From: [Mycobacterium] zoologicum
GTDB taxonomy: Bacteria > Actinomycetota > Actinomycetes > Mycobacteriales > Mycobacteriaceae
DNA length: 64,000 nucleotides
Assembly (NCBI RefSeq): GCF_020172665.1
Contig: NZ_CP083985.1
Coordinates: 1,976,972-2,040,971, forward strand
Direction of reading: 5' to 3'
Shown here: positions 44,416 to 57,528 of the stretch, piece after piece
Position numbering within the stretch: position 1 is the first letter of the stretch
Layout: each line of letters starts with the position of its first letter
The notes under the pieces: generated by a model
What the model saw: the letters and a program-made list of their open reading frames with translations, nothing else
Databases searched by the model: none
What the model was told of the DNA's origin: nothing
Made by a program: the position numbers and the translations under genes

Positions 44416-45009
44416 ATGTCCCGAGCAATCCACGTCTTTCGCACTCCCGACCGCTTCGTGGCCGGGACCGTCGGCCAACCCGGAAACCGCACCTTCTACC
44501 TGCAGGCCGTCCACGACGAACGGGTGGTGTCGGTGGTGCTGGAGAAACAGCAGGTCGCGGTGCTGGCCGAGCGGATCGGTGCGCTGCTGCTGGAGATCAA
44601 CCGCCGGTTCGGCACCCCGGTTCCCCCCGAGCCCGCCGAGATCGAGGACCTGAACCCGCTGGTCACACCGGTGGACGCCGAGTTCCGGGTCGGGACCATG
44701 GGCTTGGGCTGGGATTCTGAGGCACAGACCGTGGTGGTGGAGCTGCTCGCCGTCAGCGAGACCGAGTTCGACGCCTCGGTGGTGCTCGACGACACCGAGG
44801 ACGGCCCGGACGCGGTGCGGGTGTTCCTGACGCCCGAATCGGCGCGCCAGTTCGCCACCCGGTCGAATCGGGTCATCTCGGCGGGCCGCCCGCCGTGCCC
44901 GCTGTGCGACGAGCCGCTGGACCCGGCCGGTCACATCTGTGTGCGTACCAACGGCTACCGGCGGGGCGCCTTCGGGCCTGGCGACGAGCCGGAGGAGTCC
45001 GATCTCTGA
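44416..45009 (+). CDS. DUF3090 family protein (Rv2134c-like)
   Basis: 197 residues. RAIHVFRTPDRFVAGTVGQPGNRTFYLQAV and a C-terminal PPCPLCDEPLDPAGHICVRTNGYRR with a CxxC and a further CxxxN, possibly a metal site. Actinobacterial family that co-occurs with mycothiol synthesis (known association); function unknown. It lies in the phosphatase, DUF3090, SCO1664-like gene row. Confidence 0.85.
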   Translation: MSRAIHVFRTPDRFVAGTVGQPGNRTFYLQAVHDERVVSVVLEKQQVAVLAERIGALLLEINRRFGTPVPPEPAEIEDLNPLVTPVDAEFRVGTMGLGWDSEAQTVVVELLAVSETEFDASVVLDDTEDGPDAVRVFLTPESARQFATRSNRVISAGRPPCPLCDEPLDPAGHICVRTNGYRRGAFGPGDEPEESDL

Positions 45010-45019
45010 CGATCGGGAG

Positions 45020-45799
45020 GTGCTGCGCTGCGGGCAGCTGGAGATCCTCGGCCGGATCCGCTCGGCCAGCAACGCCACCTTCCTGTGCGAGGCGACGCTG
45101 GCCGAGCACCGCCTGCACTGCGTCTACAAGCCGGTCGCCGGGGAGCAGCCGCTGTGGGACTTCCCGGACGGTACCCTGGCCGGCCGGGAACTGGCCGCGT
45201 ACCTGATCGCGGTCGAGATGAGTTGGAATCTGGTGCCCCACACCATTATTCGGGACGGTCCCGCCGGTCCCGGCATGGTTCAGCGGTGGATCGACCAGCC
45301 CGATCCGGAGCCGACGCCCGGTCTGGTCGACGTCGTGCCCCCGGAGAAGATTCCCGACGGCTACCTGCCGGTGCTGCAGGCCTACGGCTACGACGGCGAC
45401 CCGGTCACCCTGGTGCACGCCGACGATGTCCGGCTGCGCCGCATGGCGGTGTTCGACGCGGTGATCAACAACGCCGACCGCAAGGGCGGCCACATCCTGG
45501 CCGGCGCTGACGGCGGGGTCTACGGCGTCGACCACGGCGTGAGCCTGCACACCCAGGACAAGCTGCGCACCGTGTTGTGGGGTTGGGCGGGCCGCCCGTT
45601 GGCTGACATGGCCGACGATGCGGTGTCGGCGGTGTCCGGCCTGCTCAGCGCTCTGGACGGCCCGCTGGCCGCCGCGCTGGAGCCGCACCTGACCGCCGAC
45701 GAGATCGCCGCCCTGCGCGGGCGCGCCACCGACCTGCTGGCCCATCCGGTGATGCCCGGCCCGCAGCGGCACCGCCCCGTACCTTGGCCGGCGTTCTAA
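45020..45799 (+). CDS. SCO1664 family protein (Rv2133c-like)
   Basis: 259 residues from GTG 45020, which has GGGAGG overlapping just before it. Motifs are CVYKPVAGEQPLWDFPDGTLAGRELAAYLIA, MAVFDAVINNADRKGGHIL and GVYGVDHGVSLH, a phosphatidylinositol-kinase-like (HipA-related) core with N-x-D-R-K and D-H-G residues where kinases bind metal. Conserved with mycothiol genes; substrate unknown. Confidence 0.8.
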   Translation: MLRCGQLEILGRIRSASNATFLCEATLAEHRLHCVYKPVAGEQPLWDFPDGTLAGRELAAYLIAVEMSWNLVPHTIIRDGPAGPGMVQRWIDQPDPEPTPGLVDVVPPEKIPDGYLPVLQAYGYDGDPVTLVHADDVRLRRMAVFDAVINNADRKGGHILAGADGGVYGVDHGVSLHTQDKLRTVLWGWAGRPLADMADDAVSAVSGLLSALDGPLAAALEPHLTADEIAALRGRATDLLAHPVMPGPQRHRPVPWPAF

Positions 45800-45805
45800 C
45801 CGGCG

Positions 45806-46381
45806 TCAGGCGATGCCCAGGGTGCCGGCGGTCAGTCGCCACAGCCGTTCGGCGACCTGGCCGGGGTCGGGGCGCGGGGCGGCCCTCAGCTGTTGGGCGA
45901 CCCCGAGGCGCAGGCCGCCGATCACGTAGGCGCCGGCGCTGTCGGGGTCGATGTCCGCCGGCAGTTGGCCGAGGTCTTGGCCGCGGCGGATGTTTGCGGC
46001 GGCGTCGTCGCTCATGTTCTGGATGTAGACGGCCTCGAGTTCGCTGAGCTGGGGGTCCAGCGCGACGCGGGTGAGCAGGATGCCCGCCAACGGGTTCTGG
46101 AAGTGGTAGGCGACGAAGCATCGGGTGCGCTCGCGTTCCCGGTCGCCCCAGTCGGCATCGGGCAGGTGTGCGTCGGCGGTCGCGTTGCGCAGCCCGGTGA
46201 AGAAGCCGTCGTAGACGGCGGCGAGCAGGCCGGCCTTGGAGCCGAAGTGGTGGTACAGGGCGCCGGTGCTGAGCCCGGCCCGCCGGGTGAGTGCGCCGAG
46301 CTCCAATATCCCTCCGGCGTCGATCAATTCGTCGCGGGCCGCGTCGAGCAACTGTTGACGCCCGATCGGAGCTCGTGCCAC
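45806..46381 (-). CDS. TetR-family regulator
   Basis: 191 residues from GTG 46381. DNA-binding domain IGRQQLLDAARDELIDAGGILELGALTRRAGLSTGALYHHFGSKAGLLAAV. It is divergent from the PhyH-like dioxygenase gene; the palindrome at 46390-46414 lies between them and is the likely operator for both. Confidence 0.88.
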   Translation of the reverse strand: MARAPIGRQQLLDAARDELIDAGGILELGALTRRAGLSTGALYHHFGSKAGLLAAVYDGFFTGLRNATADAHLPDADWGDRERERTRCFVAYHFQNPLAGILLTRVALDPQLSELEAVYIQNMSDDAAANIRRGQDLGQLPADIDPDSAGAYVIGGLRLGVAQQLRAAPRPDPGQVAERLWRLTAGTLGIA

Positions 46382-46389
46382 AATCCGAC

Positions 46390-46414
46390 AATAACAGAAA
46401 TCAGTTATGTTATT
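46390..46414. promoter_or_regulatory. TetR operator palindrome
   Basis: AATAACA (46390-46396) and TGTTATT (46408-46414) form perfect 7-bp arms around an 11-base centre, AT-rich in a GC-rich region. Its position between divergent TetR and dioxygenase genes suggests autoregulation and repression. Confidence 0.65.
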
Positions 46415-46433
46415 TCGTGATCGAGGTGTTTCG

Positions 46434-47291
46434 GTGGCCGTGGAAGTGACGTCGCACGCCGATCTGCTGGACAAGGACCTGGCCGGTACCTATCGGCGCA
46501 CGGCGAGCGCCGGCGCAAGCGTTGACCCCGACGTCGTCGCCGCGGATCTGGCCGCCGTAGAGCGCGACGGATATGTCATCCTGCCCGATCTGCTCAGCGT
46601 TGCCGAGCTGGCGGAGATTCGCGCGAGCGTCACCCCGCTGTTGGACAAGACCGGACGCAACGGGTTCGAAGGGCGTGCGACGCAACGGGTCTACAGCGTG
46701 CTCAACAAGACCCGCGCGTGTGACGGTATCGTTGATCACCCCCGGGTGCTGGCGCTGCTGGACCGCCTCTTCATGCCCAACTACCTGCTGTCGATGTTGC
46801 AGGTGATCAACATCGAGCCCGGTGAGCAGGCTCAGATGCTGCACACCGACGACGGTTTCTATCCGTTGCCGAGGCCGCGAAAAGCGTTGGGGGCGGCCAC
46901 GATCTGGGCCATCGACGACTTCACCGGCGACAACGGCGCCACCGACATCCTGCCCGGCAGCCACCAGTGGGGAGACCGCGAGCCCGCCGACGCCGACCGC
47001 GAACCGGTGGTGATGAACGCCGGATCGTGCGTATTCTTCCCCGGCACCCTGTGGCACGGCGGGGGCGCGAACCGGTCACAGCAGGACCGGCTGGCCGTGA
47101 CCGCTCAATACTGTGAGCCCTGGCTGCGCCCGCAGGAGGCGTTCACCCTCTCCATGACACGCGACACCGTGCGCGTCGTCTCCGAGGACATTCGCCGGAT
47201 GCTCGGCTACAGCATCCACCCGCCGTTCATCGGCCAGGTCGACGGAATGCACCCCAAACGACTGTTGGAGCCCGGCGCGCAGCAACTCTGA
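46434..47291 (+). CDS. Phytanoyl-CoA dioxygenase (PhyH) family protein
   Basis: 285 residues from GTG 46434 (GAGG six bases upstream). An earlier ATG 46407 lies inside the putative operator, so it is less likely. Fe(II)/2-oxoglutarate ligands appear as HTDDGF (H-x-D) and the distal His in [14 protein letters not shown]. It probably hydroxylates a small or lipid substrate and is controlled by the divergent TetR. Substrate unknown. Confidence 0.85.
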   Translation: MAVEVTSHADLLDKDLAGTYRRTASAGASVDPDVVAADLAAVERDGYVILPDLLSVAELAEIRASVTPLLDKTGRNGFEGRATQRVYSVLNKTRACDGIVDHPRVLALLDRLFMPNYLLSMLQVINIEPGEQAQMLHTDDGFYPLPRPRKALGAATIWAIDDFTGDNGATDILPGSHQWGDREPADADREPVVMNAGSCVFFPGTLWHGGGANRSQQDRLAVTAQYCEPWLRPQEAFTLSMTRDTVRVVSEDIRRMLGYSIHPPFIGQVDGMHPKRLLEPGAQQL

Positions 47292-47314
47292 GCGCGGCGG
47301 GGATACTGCCAGAC

Positions 47315-48097
47315 GTGACGTTGACCGACGCGGCGCTGGCCGCCGAACTCGCCGTCGAGGCGGGCAAGCTGTTGCTGGCGGTCCGTGACGAGGTGGGTTT
47401 CTCCCAGCCGTGGCACCTCGGTGACGCCGGTGACGGCCGCGCCAACCGCCTGATCCTCGACGGCCTGCGCGACGCCCGCCCCGGCGACGCGGTGCTCAGC
47501 GAGGAGTCACCCGACGACCTGGCTCGGCTGCACGCCGACCGGGTGTGGATCGTCGACCCGCTGGACGGCACCCGCGAATTCACCACCCGGGGACGTGACG
47601 ACTGGGCGGTGCACGTCGCGTTGTGGCAGCGCGACAGCGGCGATGCCGGTGCCATCACCGACGCCGCGGTGTCCCTGCCGGCCTACAACAATCGGAGCAA
47701 CGTCGTCTTCCGCAGCGACACCGTCACCGCCCCCACCGTGCCCGACGACGACGGGCGTCCCATCCGGGTTGCGGTCAGCGCCAGCCGGATGCCCGCGGTG
47801 GTGCGGCTCATCCGCGAGGTGGTGGACGTCGAACCGGTGCTGATGGGTTCGGCGGGCGCCAAGGCGATGGCGGTGGTGCGCGGCGACGTGGACGCTTACC
47901 TGCACGCCGGCGGCCAGTGGGAGTGGGATTCGGCTGCTCCGGGCGGGGTGGTGCGGGCAGCGGGCATGCATGCCACCCGACTGGACGGCTCGCCGCTGCG
48001 CTACAACCGGCCCGATCCCTATCTGCCCGACCTGCTGATGTGCCGTCCCGAGGTGGCGCCGACGCTGCTGGACGCGGTCCGGCGGACGCTCTTTTAG
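47315..48097 (+). CDS. cysQ: 3'-phosphoadenosine 5'-phosphate phosphatase CysQ
   Basis: 260-residue inositol-monophosphatase-fold enzyme removing the 3'-phosphate of PAP/PAPS in sulfate assimilation. Metal-binding motifs are VLSEESPDD and [27 protein letters not shown], with [16 protein letters not shown] near the C-terminus. The adjacent mshC gene also belongs to sulfur metabolism; the same order is seen in M. tuberculosis (Rv2131c-Rv2130c). Confidence 0.92.
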   Translation: MTLTDAALAAELAVEAGKLLLAVRDEVGFSQPWHLGDAGDGRANRLILDGLRDARPGDAVLSEESPDDLARLHADRVWIVDPLDGTREFTTRGRDDWAVHVALWQRDSGDAGAITDAAVSLPAYNNRSNVVFRSDTVTAPTVPDDDGRPIRVAVSASRMPAVVRLIREVVDVEPVLMGSAGAKAMAVVRGDVDAYLHAGGQWEWDSAAPGGVVRAAGMHATRLDGSPLRYNRPDPYLPDLLMCRPEVAPTLLDAVRRTLF

Positions 48098-48119
48098 AGG
48101 GGGCCTTACAGTCGTGGGC

Positions 48120-49355
48120 ATGCAATCGTGGTCCGCGCCGGCCGTTCCGACCCTGCCCGGGCGCGGCCCGGCGCTGCGTCTGTACGACACCGCCGACCGT
48201 CAGGTGCGCCCGGTGTCCCCGGGCCCGACGGCCACCATGTACGTCTGCGGCATCACGCCCTATGACGCCACCCATCTCGGCCACGCCGCCACCTACCTGG
48301 TGTTCGACCTGATCCATCGGCTCTGGCTCGACGCCGGACATCAGGTGAATTACGTGCAGAACGTCACCGACGTCGACGACCCGCTGCTGGAGCGCGCCGC
48401 CCGGGACGGCGTTGCGTGGCAGCGCCTGGCCGCCGACCAGGTCGAGCTGTTCGGTGCGGACATGACGGCGCTGCGGGTGCTGCCGCCGCAGCACTATGTG
48501 GCGGCCACCGAGGCCATCGCCGAGGTGATCGAGGTGGTCGAGAAGCTGCTCGCCGCCGGCATCGCCTACGTGGTCGAGGGCGAGTACGCCGACGTCTACT
48601 ACCGCGCCGACGCCACCGAGCAGTTCGGTTACGAGTCCGGCTTCGACCGCGCGACCATGCTGGAGTTGTTCGCCGAGCGCGGCGGCGACCCGGACCGGGC
48701 CGGCAAGACCGACCCGCTCGACGCGCTGCTGTGGCGGGGCGCCCGGCCGGGCGAACCTAGCTGGCCGTCACCGTTCGGCGACGGGCGGCCGGGTTGGCAT
48801 GTCGAGTGTGCCGCGATCGCGCTGAGCCACATCGGCACCGGGCTCGACATCCAGGGCGGCGGGTCCGATCTGGTCTTCCCGCATCACGAGTTCTCCGCCG
48901 CGCACGCCGAATCCCTCACCGGCGAAAGGCGTTTCGCCCGGCACTATGTGCACGCCGGGATGATCGGCTGGGACGGGCACAAGATGTCCAAGAGCCGCGG
49001 CAACCTGGTGCTGGTCTCCAAGCTGCGCGAGCAGGGCGTGGAACCGGCCGCCATCCGGTTGGGTCTGCTGGCCGGGCACTACCGCACTGACCGGTTTTGG
49101 GACGACGCCACCCTGGATGAGGCAGTCGTCCGACTGGACCGCTGGCGTGCCGCCACGAAGCTTTCGGCCGGCCCCGACGCCGAGGACGTGATCGCACGGC
49201 TGCGCCGCTACCTTGCCGATGACCTCGACACCGTCAAGGCGCTGGCCGCCCTGGACGGCTGGACCACCGACGCACTGGAGTACGGCGGCCACGATGCCGC
49301 CGCACCCGCGCTGGTGGCCACCGCGGTCGATGCCCTATTGGGTGTGACGCTGTAG
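48120..49355 (+). CDS. mshC: Cysteine:GlcN-Ins ligase MshC (mycothiol synthesis)
   Basis: 411 residues, homologous to cysteinyl-tRNA synthetase. It joins cysteine to GlcN-Ins, the third step of mycothiol synthesis. Motifs are [19 protein letters not shown] (zinc Cys and HIGH-like), [10 protein letters not shown] with zinc ligands, [12 protein letters not shown] and the KMSKSRGNL loop. ATG 48120 (MQSW) was chosen because M. tuberculosis MshC starts the same way. Confidence 0.95.
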   Translation: MQSWSAPAVPTLPGRGPALRLYDTADRQVRPVSPGPTATMYVCGITPYDATHLGHAATYLVFDLIHRLWLDAGHQVNYVQNVTDVDDPLLERAARDGVAWQRLAADQVELFGADMTALRVLPPQHYVAATEAIAEVIEVVEKLLAAGIAYVVEGEYADVYYRADATEQFGYESGFDRATMLELFAERGGDPDRAGKTDPLDALLWRGARPGEPSWPSPFGDGRPGWHVECAAIALSHIGTGLDIQGGGSDLVFPHHEFSAAHAESLTGERRFARHYVHAGMIGWDGHKMSKSRGNLVLVSKLREQGVEPAAIRLGLLAGHYRTDRFWDDATLDEAVVRLDRWRAATKLSAGPDAEDVIARLRRYLADDLDTVKALAALDGWTTDALEYGGHDAAAPALVATAVDALLGVTL

Positions 49356-49366
49356 CGTTTCGTCCC

Positions 49367-50239
49367 ATGACTCCGATCAATTCCCAGGTGGTCTTCATCA
49401 CCGGCGGTGCTCACGGTATCGGCGAGCAGCTGGCTCGTCGCCTGCACTCCCGGGGCGCCTCGCTGGTCCTGACCGACCTGGACCAGGCGGGCCTCGACAA
49501 GCTGGCCGCCGACCTTGGTGACCGGGTGCTGACCGCCGTCGCCGACGTGCGCGATCTGGGCGCCATGCAGAAGGTGACCGCACAGGCCACCGAGCGTTTC
49601 GGCGGCATCGACACCGTGGTGGCCAACGCCGGAATCGCCAGCTACGGGTCGGTGCTCAACGTGGATCCCGAGACGTTCAAGCGGGTCATCGACGTCGACG
49701 TGATGGGGGTGTTCAACACCGTGCGTGCCGCGCTGCCGTCGGTCATCGAGCGCCGCGGCTACGTGCTGGTGGTGTCTTCGCTGGCAGCGTTCAGTCCGCT
49801 GGCCGGCATGGCGTCCTACGACGTGGCCAAGGCCGGGGTCGAGCACTTCGCCAGTGCGCTGCGCCAGGAAGTCGCCTACCTGGGTGTGGAGGTCGGGTCG
49901 GCGCATATGGCCTGGATCGACACCCCGCTGGTTCGCGACAGCAAGGCCGATCTGGGGGCCTTCGACGAGATGCTGGGCAAGCTTCCGTGGCCGCTGAACA
50001 AGACCACCTCGGTCGACAAGTGTGTGGACGCTTTCGTCAAGGGCATCGAGGGCCGCCGCCGCCGGGTCTACTGCCCGGGCTGGGTGGGCGTGTTCCGCTG
50101 GCTCAAGCCGGTGCTGACGCTGCGGGCGGTGGAAGCACCGTTCGTCAAGGGCGCGGCCACCATCGTGCCGCGGATGGACGCCGAGGTCGCCGCGCTGGGC
50201 CGCTCCACCAGCGCCTACAACGAGAAAATGGAGAAGTAG
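49367..50239 (+). CDS. Short-chain dehydrogenase/reductase (Rv2129c-like)
   Basis: 290-residue SDR. NAD(P) motif FITGGAHGIGEQLARRL, VVANAGIASYGS, active-site Ser in VVSSLAAFSPL and YDVAKAGVEH with Tyr and Lys. The long C-terminal tail (VYCPGWVGVFRWLKPVLTLR) suggests a membrane-associated lipid substrate. It lies between mshC and the PAC2 gene as in M. tuberculosis. Confidence 0.9.
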   Translation: MTPINSQVVFITGGAHGIGEQLARRLHSRGASLVLTDLDQAGLDKLAADLGDRVLTAVADVRDLGAMQKVTAQATERFGGIDTVVANAGIASYGSVLNVDPETFKRVIDVDVMGVFNTVRAALPSVIERRGYVLVVSSLAAFSPLAGMASYDVAKAGVEHFASALRQEVAYLGVEVGSAHMAWIDTPLVRDSKADLGAFDEMLGKLPWPLNKTTSVDKCVDAFVKGIEGRRRRVYCPGWVGVFRWLKPVLTLRAVEAPFVKGAATIVPRMDAEVAALGRSTSAYNEKMEK

Positions 50240-50248
50240 ACCCGCGGT

Positions 50249-51115
50249 TCAGCGTCGCCGGCGCCGCAGGTAGCGCTCGAACTCGGCGGCCAGTGCGTCG
50301 CCGTCGATCTTGTTCAGCGCCTCGGTCATGTCCACCTCGGCGTCGCCGCGTTCCTCCAGTGAGGCCACGTATTCCGCGATCTCGTCGTCCTCGCTGGCCA
50401 TCTCCGAGACCGCCAGCTCCCATTCCTCGGCCTGGGCCGGCAGGTCACCGAGGGGCACCTCGACGTCGAGCACGTCCTCGACGCGCTGCAGCAGCGCGAC
50501 GGTGGCCTTGGGGTTGGGCGGCTGGGAGACGTAGTGCGGTACCGCCGCCCAGAACGTCACCGCCGGAATGCCCGCGGCCACACAGGCGTCCTGGAACACC
50601 CCGGTGATGCCGGTCGGGCCCTCGTAGCGGGTCTCGGTCAGCCCGAATCGGGTCGCCGACTCCGCGGAGTAGGCCGCACCCGAGACCGGCACCGGCCGGG
50701 TGTGCGGGGTGTCGGCCAGCAGGGCGCCCAGGATCACCACCGTGTCCACGTCGAGGTGTTCGATGACCGCCAGCAGCTCGGCGCAGAACGTCCGCCAGCG
50801 CATGTTGGGCTCCACGCCGTGCATCAGCACGATGTCGCGGTCGCTGCCGGGCGGGCGGGCGTGCGAAATCCGCATCGACGGCCACACCAGCTCGCGGGTC
50901 ACGCCGTCGAGCTGGCGGATCACCGGCCGGTTCACCTGGTAGTCGTAGAAGGCTTCGTCGTCGATGTCGACGATCAGCTTGGCCTCCCAGATGCGGTTGA
51001 GGTGCGCCAGCGCGTCGCTGGCGGCATCGCTGGCGTCGTTCCAGCCCTCGAACGCCGCCACCACGATGGTGTCGTGCAGGTCGGGCAGCGCAGTGCCGTC
51101 ATCCGGTCGGGTCAC
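50249..51115 (-). CDS. PAC2 family protein (proteasome-assembly-chaperone-like, Rv2125-type)
   Basis: 288 residues. DTIVVAAFEGWNDASDAASDAL at the start, FYDYQVNRPVIRQLDG, TVVILGALLADTPHTRPVPV and GVFQDACVAAGIPAVTFWAAVPHYVSQPPNPKAT define the PAC2 family. The function in actinobacteria is not settled; related proteins help 20S proteasome assembly in eukaryotes. Transcribed divergently from metH. Confidence 0.88.
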   Translation of the reverse strand: MTRPDDGTALPDLHDTIVVAAFEGWNDASDAASDALAHLNRIWEAKLIVDIDDEAFYDYQVNRPVIRQLDGVTRELVWPSMRISHARPPGSDRDIVLMHGVEPNMRWRTFCAELLAVIEHLDVDTVVILGALLADTPHTRPVPVSGAAYSAESATRFGLTETRYEGPTGITGVFQDACVAAGIPAVTFWAAVPHYVSQPPNPKATVALLQRVEDVLDVEVPLGDLPAQAEEWELAVSEMASEDDEIAEYVASLEERGDAEVDMTEALNKIDGDALAAEFERYLRRRRR

Positions 51116-51318
51116 GGCATCAGCCTACGGCGTGCGCCATGGTCGCGGGCCTCACCGGACCGGCCGAGTCGGCATCGTGATCGGGGCATTCGTAGTTATG
51201 TCGGAGGACGACGTAGACTCTTTCGGGTCGAGAGGCGTTGCAACGGTTAACCGGTCTGTGCCGGTGGCCGCCACGCTCGACAGAGTTAAGGACGCCTTCC
51301 GTCACGGAAGGAGCCCGC

Positions 51319-55044
<3,726 letters not shown>

Positions 55045-55047
55045 GCC

Positions 55048-55743
55048 CTGCTGCTTCGTGCGGTGCTGTGGGACATGGACGGCACCCTGGTCGACTCCGA
55101 AAAGCTGTGGGACGTCGCGATGGAGGCGCTCTACGACCACCTCGGGGGAGTGCTGACGCCGGAGGTCCGGTCGGCCACCGTGGGTGGCAGCGCGGCGAAC
55201 AACATGCGCATCGTCTACGACGACCTGGGCCTGGAGCCCGAACCGGCGGCCATGGCGGTCTCGGCGGACTGGCTCAACGACTACACCGGCGGGTTGTTCG
55301 ACGCCGGGCTGCCCTGGTGCGACGGCGCCCTGGAGCTGCTCGACGCGCTGGCCGCCGCGGCGATACCGATGGCTCTGGTGACCAACACCCCGCGAGGGTT
55401 GGCCGAGCGGGCACTGAACACCATCGGCCGGCACTACTTCTCGGTGTCGGTCTGCGGCGACGAGGTGGCGCACGGCAAACCCGCGCCGGATCCCTACCTG
55501 CGGGCCGCGGGACTGCTCGGTTATGCGCCGGCCGACTGTCTGGCGGTGGAGGACTCGGTGACCGGGGCTGCCTCGGCCGACGCTGCGGGCTGTCCGGTGC
55601 TGGTGGTGCCCAATGCGGTGCCGGTGCCCGGCGGGCCGCGGCGTCGCCAGGTGGATTCGCTGGTCGGGTTGTCGGTCGCTGATCTGCACACCGTTCATGC
55701 CTCCCTCCGCGAGCGTGCGTGTCTGTCCGCCGACACGCCGTGA
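55048..55743 (+). CDS. HAD-superfamily phosphatase (PGMB/phosphoglycolate-phosphatase-like)
   Basis: 231 residues. HAD motif [19 protein letters not shown], motif [15 protein letters not shown], motif [15 protein letters not shown] and motif [17 protein letters not shown]; cap domain between. I placed the start at CTG 55048 because GGAGGA ends 7 bases upstream and the first beta strand begins with [11 protein letters not shown] 55063 is the first standard start but has no nearby ribosome binding site and trims the strand. It is in the same frame as metH, 3 bases after its TGA. Its last residues are encoded by the 60-bp repeat. Confidence 0.75.
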   Translation: MLLRAVLWDMDGTLVDSEKLWDVAMEALYDHLGGVLTPEVRSATVGGSAANNMRIVYDDLGLEPEPAAMAVSADWLNDYTGGLFDAGLPWCDGALELLDALAAAAIPMALVTNTPRGLAERALNTIGRHYFSVSVCGDEVAHGKPAPDPYLRAAGLLGYAPADCLAVEDSVTGAASADAAGCPVLVVPNAVPVPGGPRRRQVDSLVGLSVADLHTVHASLRERACLSADTP

Positions 55744-55768
55744 CGGGCGTACATCTGTGCACGCTCGC
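55709..55768. repeat. 60-bp repeat, copy B
   Basis: GCGAGCGTGC ... GCACGCTCGC with interior GTGTCTGTCCGCCGACACGCC and GGCGTACATCTGT. It is closely similar to copy C along its length. It overlaps the 3' end of the HAD gene, supplying its last 11 codons and stop. Confidence 0.85.
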
Positions 55769-55784
55769 GGCCGGTCGCGGCCGC

Positions 55785-56066
55785 ATGAAACAATCCCTAC
55801 CCGTGAAGACCTTCGAGGATCTGTTCGCCGAGCTCGGTGAGCGTGCCGCCGCCCGGCCGGCCGGCAGTGCCACCGTGGCCGCGCTGGACGCCGGGGTGCA
55901 CACCATCGGCAAGAAGATCCTGGAGGAAGCCGGCGAGGTGTGGCTGGCCGCCGAACACGAATCCGACGACGCGCTGGCCGAGGAGATCAGCCAGCTGCTG
56001 TATTGGACCCAGGTACTGATGCTCTCGCGCGGGCTCACCTTGTCCGACGTGTACCGGAAGCTGTGA
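55785..56066 (+). CDS. hisE: Phosphoribosyl-ATP pyrophosphatase HisE
   Basis: 93 residues. It removes pyrophosphate from phosphoribosyl-ATP in the second step of histidine synthesis. The MazG-like helices [52 protein letters not shown] show the metal-binding EExxE and ExxD pattern. ATG 55785 follows copy B of the 60-bp repeat. The stop is 2 bases before the hisG start. Confidence 0.93.
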   Translation: MKQSLPVKTFEDLFAELGERAAARPAGSATVAALDAGVHTIGKKILEEAGEVWLAAEHESDDALAEEISQLLYWTQVLMLSRGLTLSDVYRKL

Positions 56067-56068
56067 CC

Positions 56069-56929
56069 ATGTTGCGTATCGCGGTCCCCAACAAGGGGGC
56101 GCTCAGTGAATCCGCCGCCGAGATACTGTCCGAGGCCGGCTACCGCAGCCGCACCGACGCCAAGGACCTGACCGTCATCGACCCGGTCAACAGGGTCGAG
56201 TTCTTCTTCCTGCGGCCCAAGGACATCGCGATCTACGTCGGGTCGGGGGAGTTGGACCTCGGCGTCACCGGCCGCGATCTGGCGCTGGAATCCACCGCGC
56301 CGGTGCGCGAACGGCTGGCGTTGGGATTCGGGTCGTCGCGGTTCCGCTACGCCGCCCCGGCCGGACGAGACTGGACGGTCGGCGACCTTGCCGGCAAGCG
56401 TATCGCCACGGCCTACCCCAACCTGGTTCGTAAAGACCTGGCGGCCAAGGGAATCGAGGCGAATGTCATCCGACTGGACGGCGCGGTGGAGATCTCGATA
56501 CAGCTTGGGGTGGCCGATGCGATCGCCGACGTCGTCGGTTCGGGACGCACCCTGCGTCAGCACGATCTGGTGGCTTTCGGTGAGACACTGTGTGATTCGG
56601 AGGCGGTGCTCATCGAGGCGGCCGAGCCGAACGGCCGGAGCGAACAGACGGCCGCGGCCCGCGACCAGTTGGCCGGCCGGGTGCGCGGCGTCGTTTTCGG
56701 CCAGCAGTACCTGATGCTGGACTACAACTGTCCACGTGCGGCGCTCGACCAGGCTGCCGCGATCACCCCGGGCTTGGAGTCGCCGACCATCGCCCCGCTC
56801 GCTGAGCCGGACTGGGTGGCGGTGCGGGCGCTGGTGCCGCGCCGCGACGTCAACGCGATCATGGATTCGCTGGCCGCGATCGGGGCCAAGGCGATTCTGG
56901 CGTCCGACATCCGGTTCTGCCGTTTCTGA
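56069..56929 (+). CDS. hisG: ATP phosphoribosyltransferase HisG (long form)
   Basis: 286 residues. It catalyses the first, feedback-regulated step of histidine synthesis. [51 protein letters not shown], the PRPP loop [13 protein letters not shown] and the C-terminal regulatory domain ([26 protein letters not shown]) match the M. tuberculosis long-form enzyme. In an operon with hisE. Confidence 0.95.
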   Translation: MLRIAVPNKGALSESAAEILSEAGYRSRTDAKDLTVIDPVNRVEFFFLRPKDIAIYVGSGELDLGVTGRDLALESTAPVRERLALGFGSSRFRYAAPAGRDWTVGDLAGKRIATAYPNLVRKDLAAKGIEANVIRLDGAVEISIQLGVADAIADVVGSGRTLRQHDLVAFGETLCDSEAVLIEAAEPNGRSEQTAAARDQLAGRVRGVVFGQQYLMLDYNCPRAALDQAAAITPGLESPTIAPLAEPDWVAVRALVPRRDVNAIMDSLAAIGAKAILASDIRFCRF

Positions 56930-56975
56930 GCAGTATCGGCGTGTTAGCGTCCGGAAGACCCTAGGAGGCTGAAAA

Positions 56976-57458
56976 GTGACGCATTTCCTCGTGCTGGTGC
57001 TGGCGCTGCTGATCGGGGCGGTCGCCGGACTGCGTGCCCTGACCGCGCCGATGGTGATGGCATGGGCAGCAGCGTTGCACTGGATCAACCTCGACGGCAC
57101 CTGGGCGCAGTGGCTGAGCCACCCGGCGACGGTCACCGTGTTGACCGTGCTGGCGGTCATCGAGCTCATCACCGACCTGCTGCCGGGGACCCCGCAGCGC
57201 ACCGTGGCCGTGCAGTTCATCGCGCGGATCGTGCTGGGCGCCTTCGCCGGTGCAGTACTCGGGACCGCCTGGAACTACACCTGGACGGCGCTGGGGGCCG
57301 CGATGATCGGCGCGGTGATCGGCGCGCTGGTCGGCCTCGGACTGCGTCAGCGTCTGGTCGCGGCTACCGGCGGCCGCGACCTGCCGATCGCACTGCTGGA
57401 GGACAGCGTCGCGGTGCTGGGCGGGTTTGCCGTCGCGGCGTTCACCGCCGTGCTGTAG
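56976..57458 (+). CDS. DUF4126-like integral membrane protein (Rv2120c-like)
   Basis: 160 residues with about four membrane segments (FLVLVLALLIGAVAGLRALTAP, VTVLTVLAVIELITDLLP, IVLGAFAGAVLGTAW, AAMIGAVIGALVGLGL). The GAVAGLRALTAP and ELITDLLPGTPQRT motifs are conserved in the family. GTG 56976 has AGGAGG upstream. Function unknown. It lies directly downstream of hisG, as Rv2120c does. Confidence 0.8.
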   Translation: MTHFLVLVLALLIGAVAGLRALTAPMVMAWAAALHWINLDGTWAQWLSHPATVTVLTVLAVIELITDLLPGTPQRTVAVQFIARIVLGAFAGAVLGTAWNYTWTALGAAMIGAVIGALVGLGLRQRLVAATGGRDLPIALLEDSVAVLGGFAVAAFTAVL

Positions 57459-57528
57459 CCCGATGGCGGTGACCCGCGGCGCCCGACTCCGCAGGCTCCG
57501 CCGCGCTTGCGATCCCCGCTGTGACTCT

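Noticed and set aside
42851..45009. Long plus-strand frames fusing uppP, the phosphatase and DUF3090 regions
   Set aside because: They are open because of high GC. Domain motifs show that each gene starts at its own ATG (43679, 44416).
51116..51318. Cobalamin or SAM riboswitch before metH
   Set aside because: The conserved boxes of those riboswitches are not present; only generic inverted repeats are visible.
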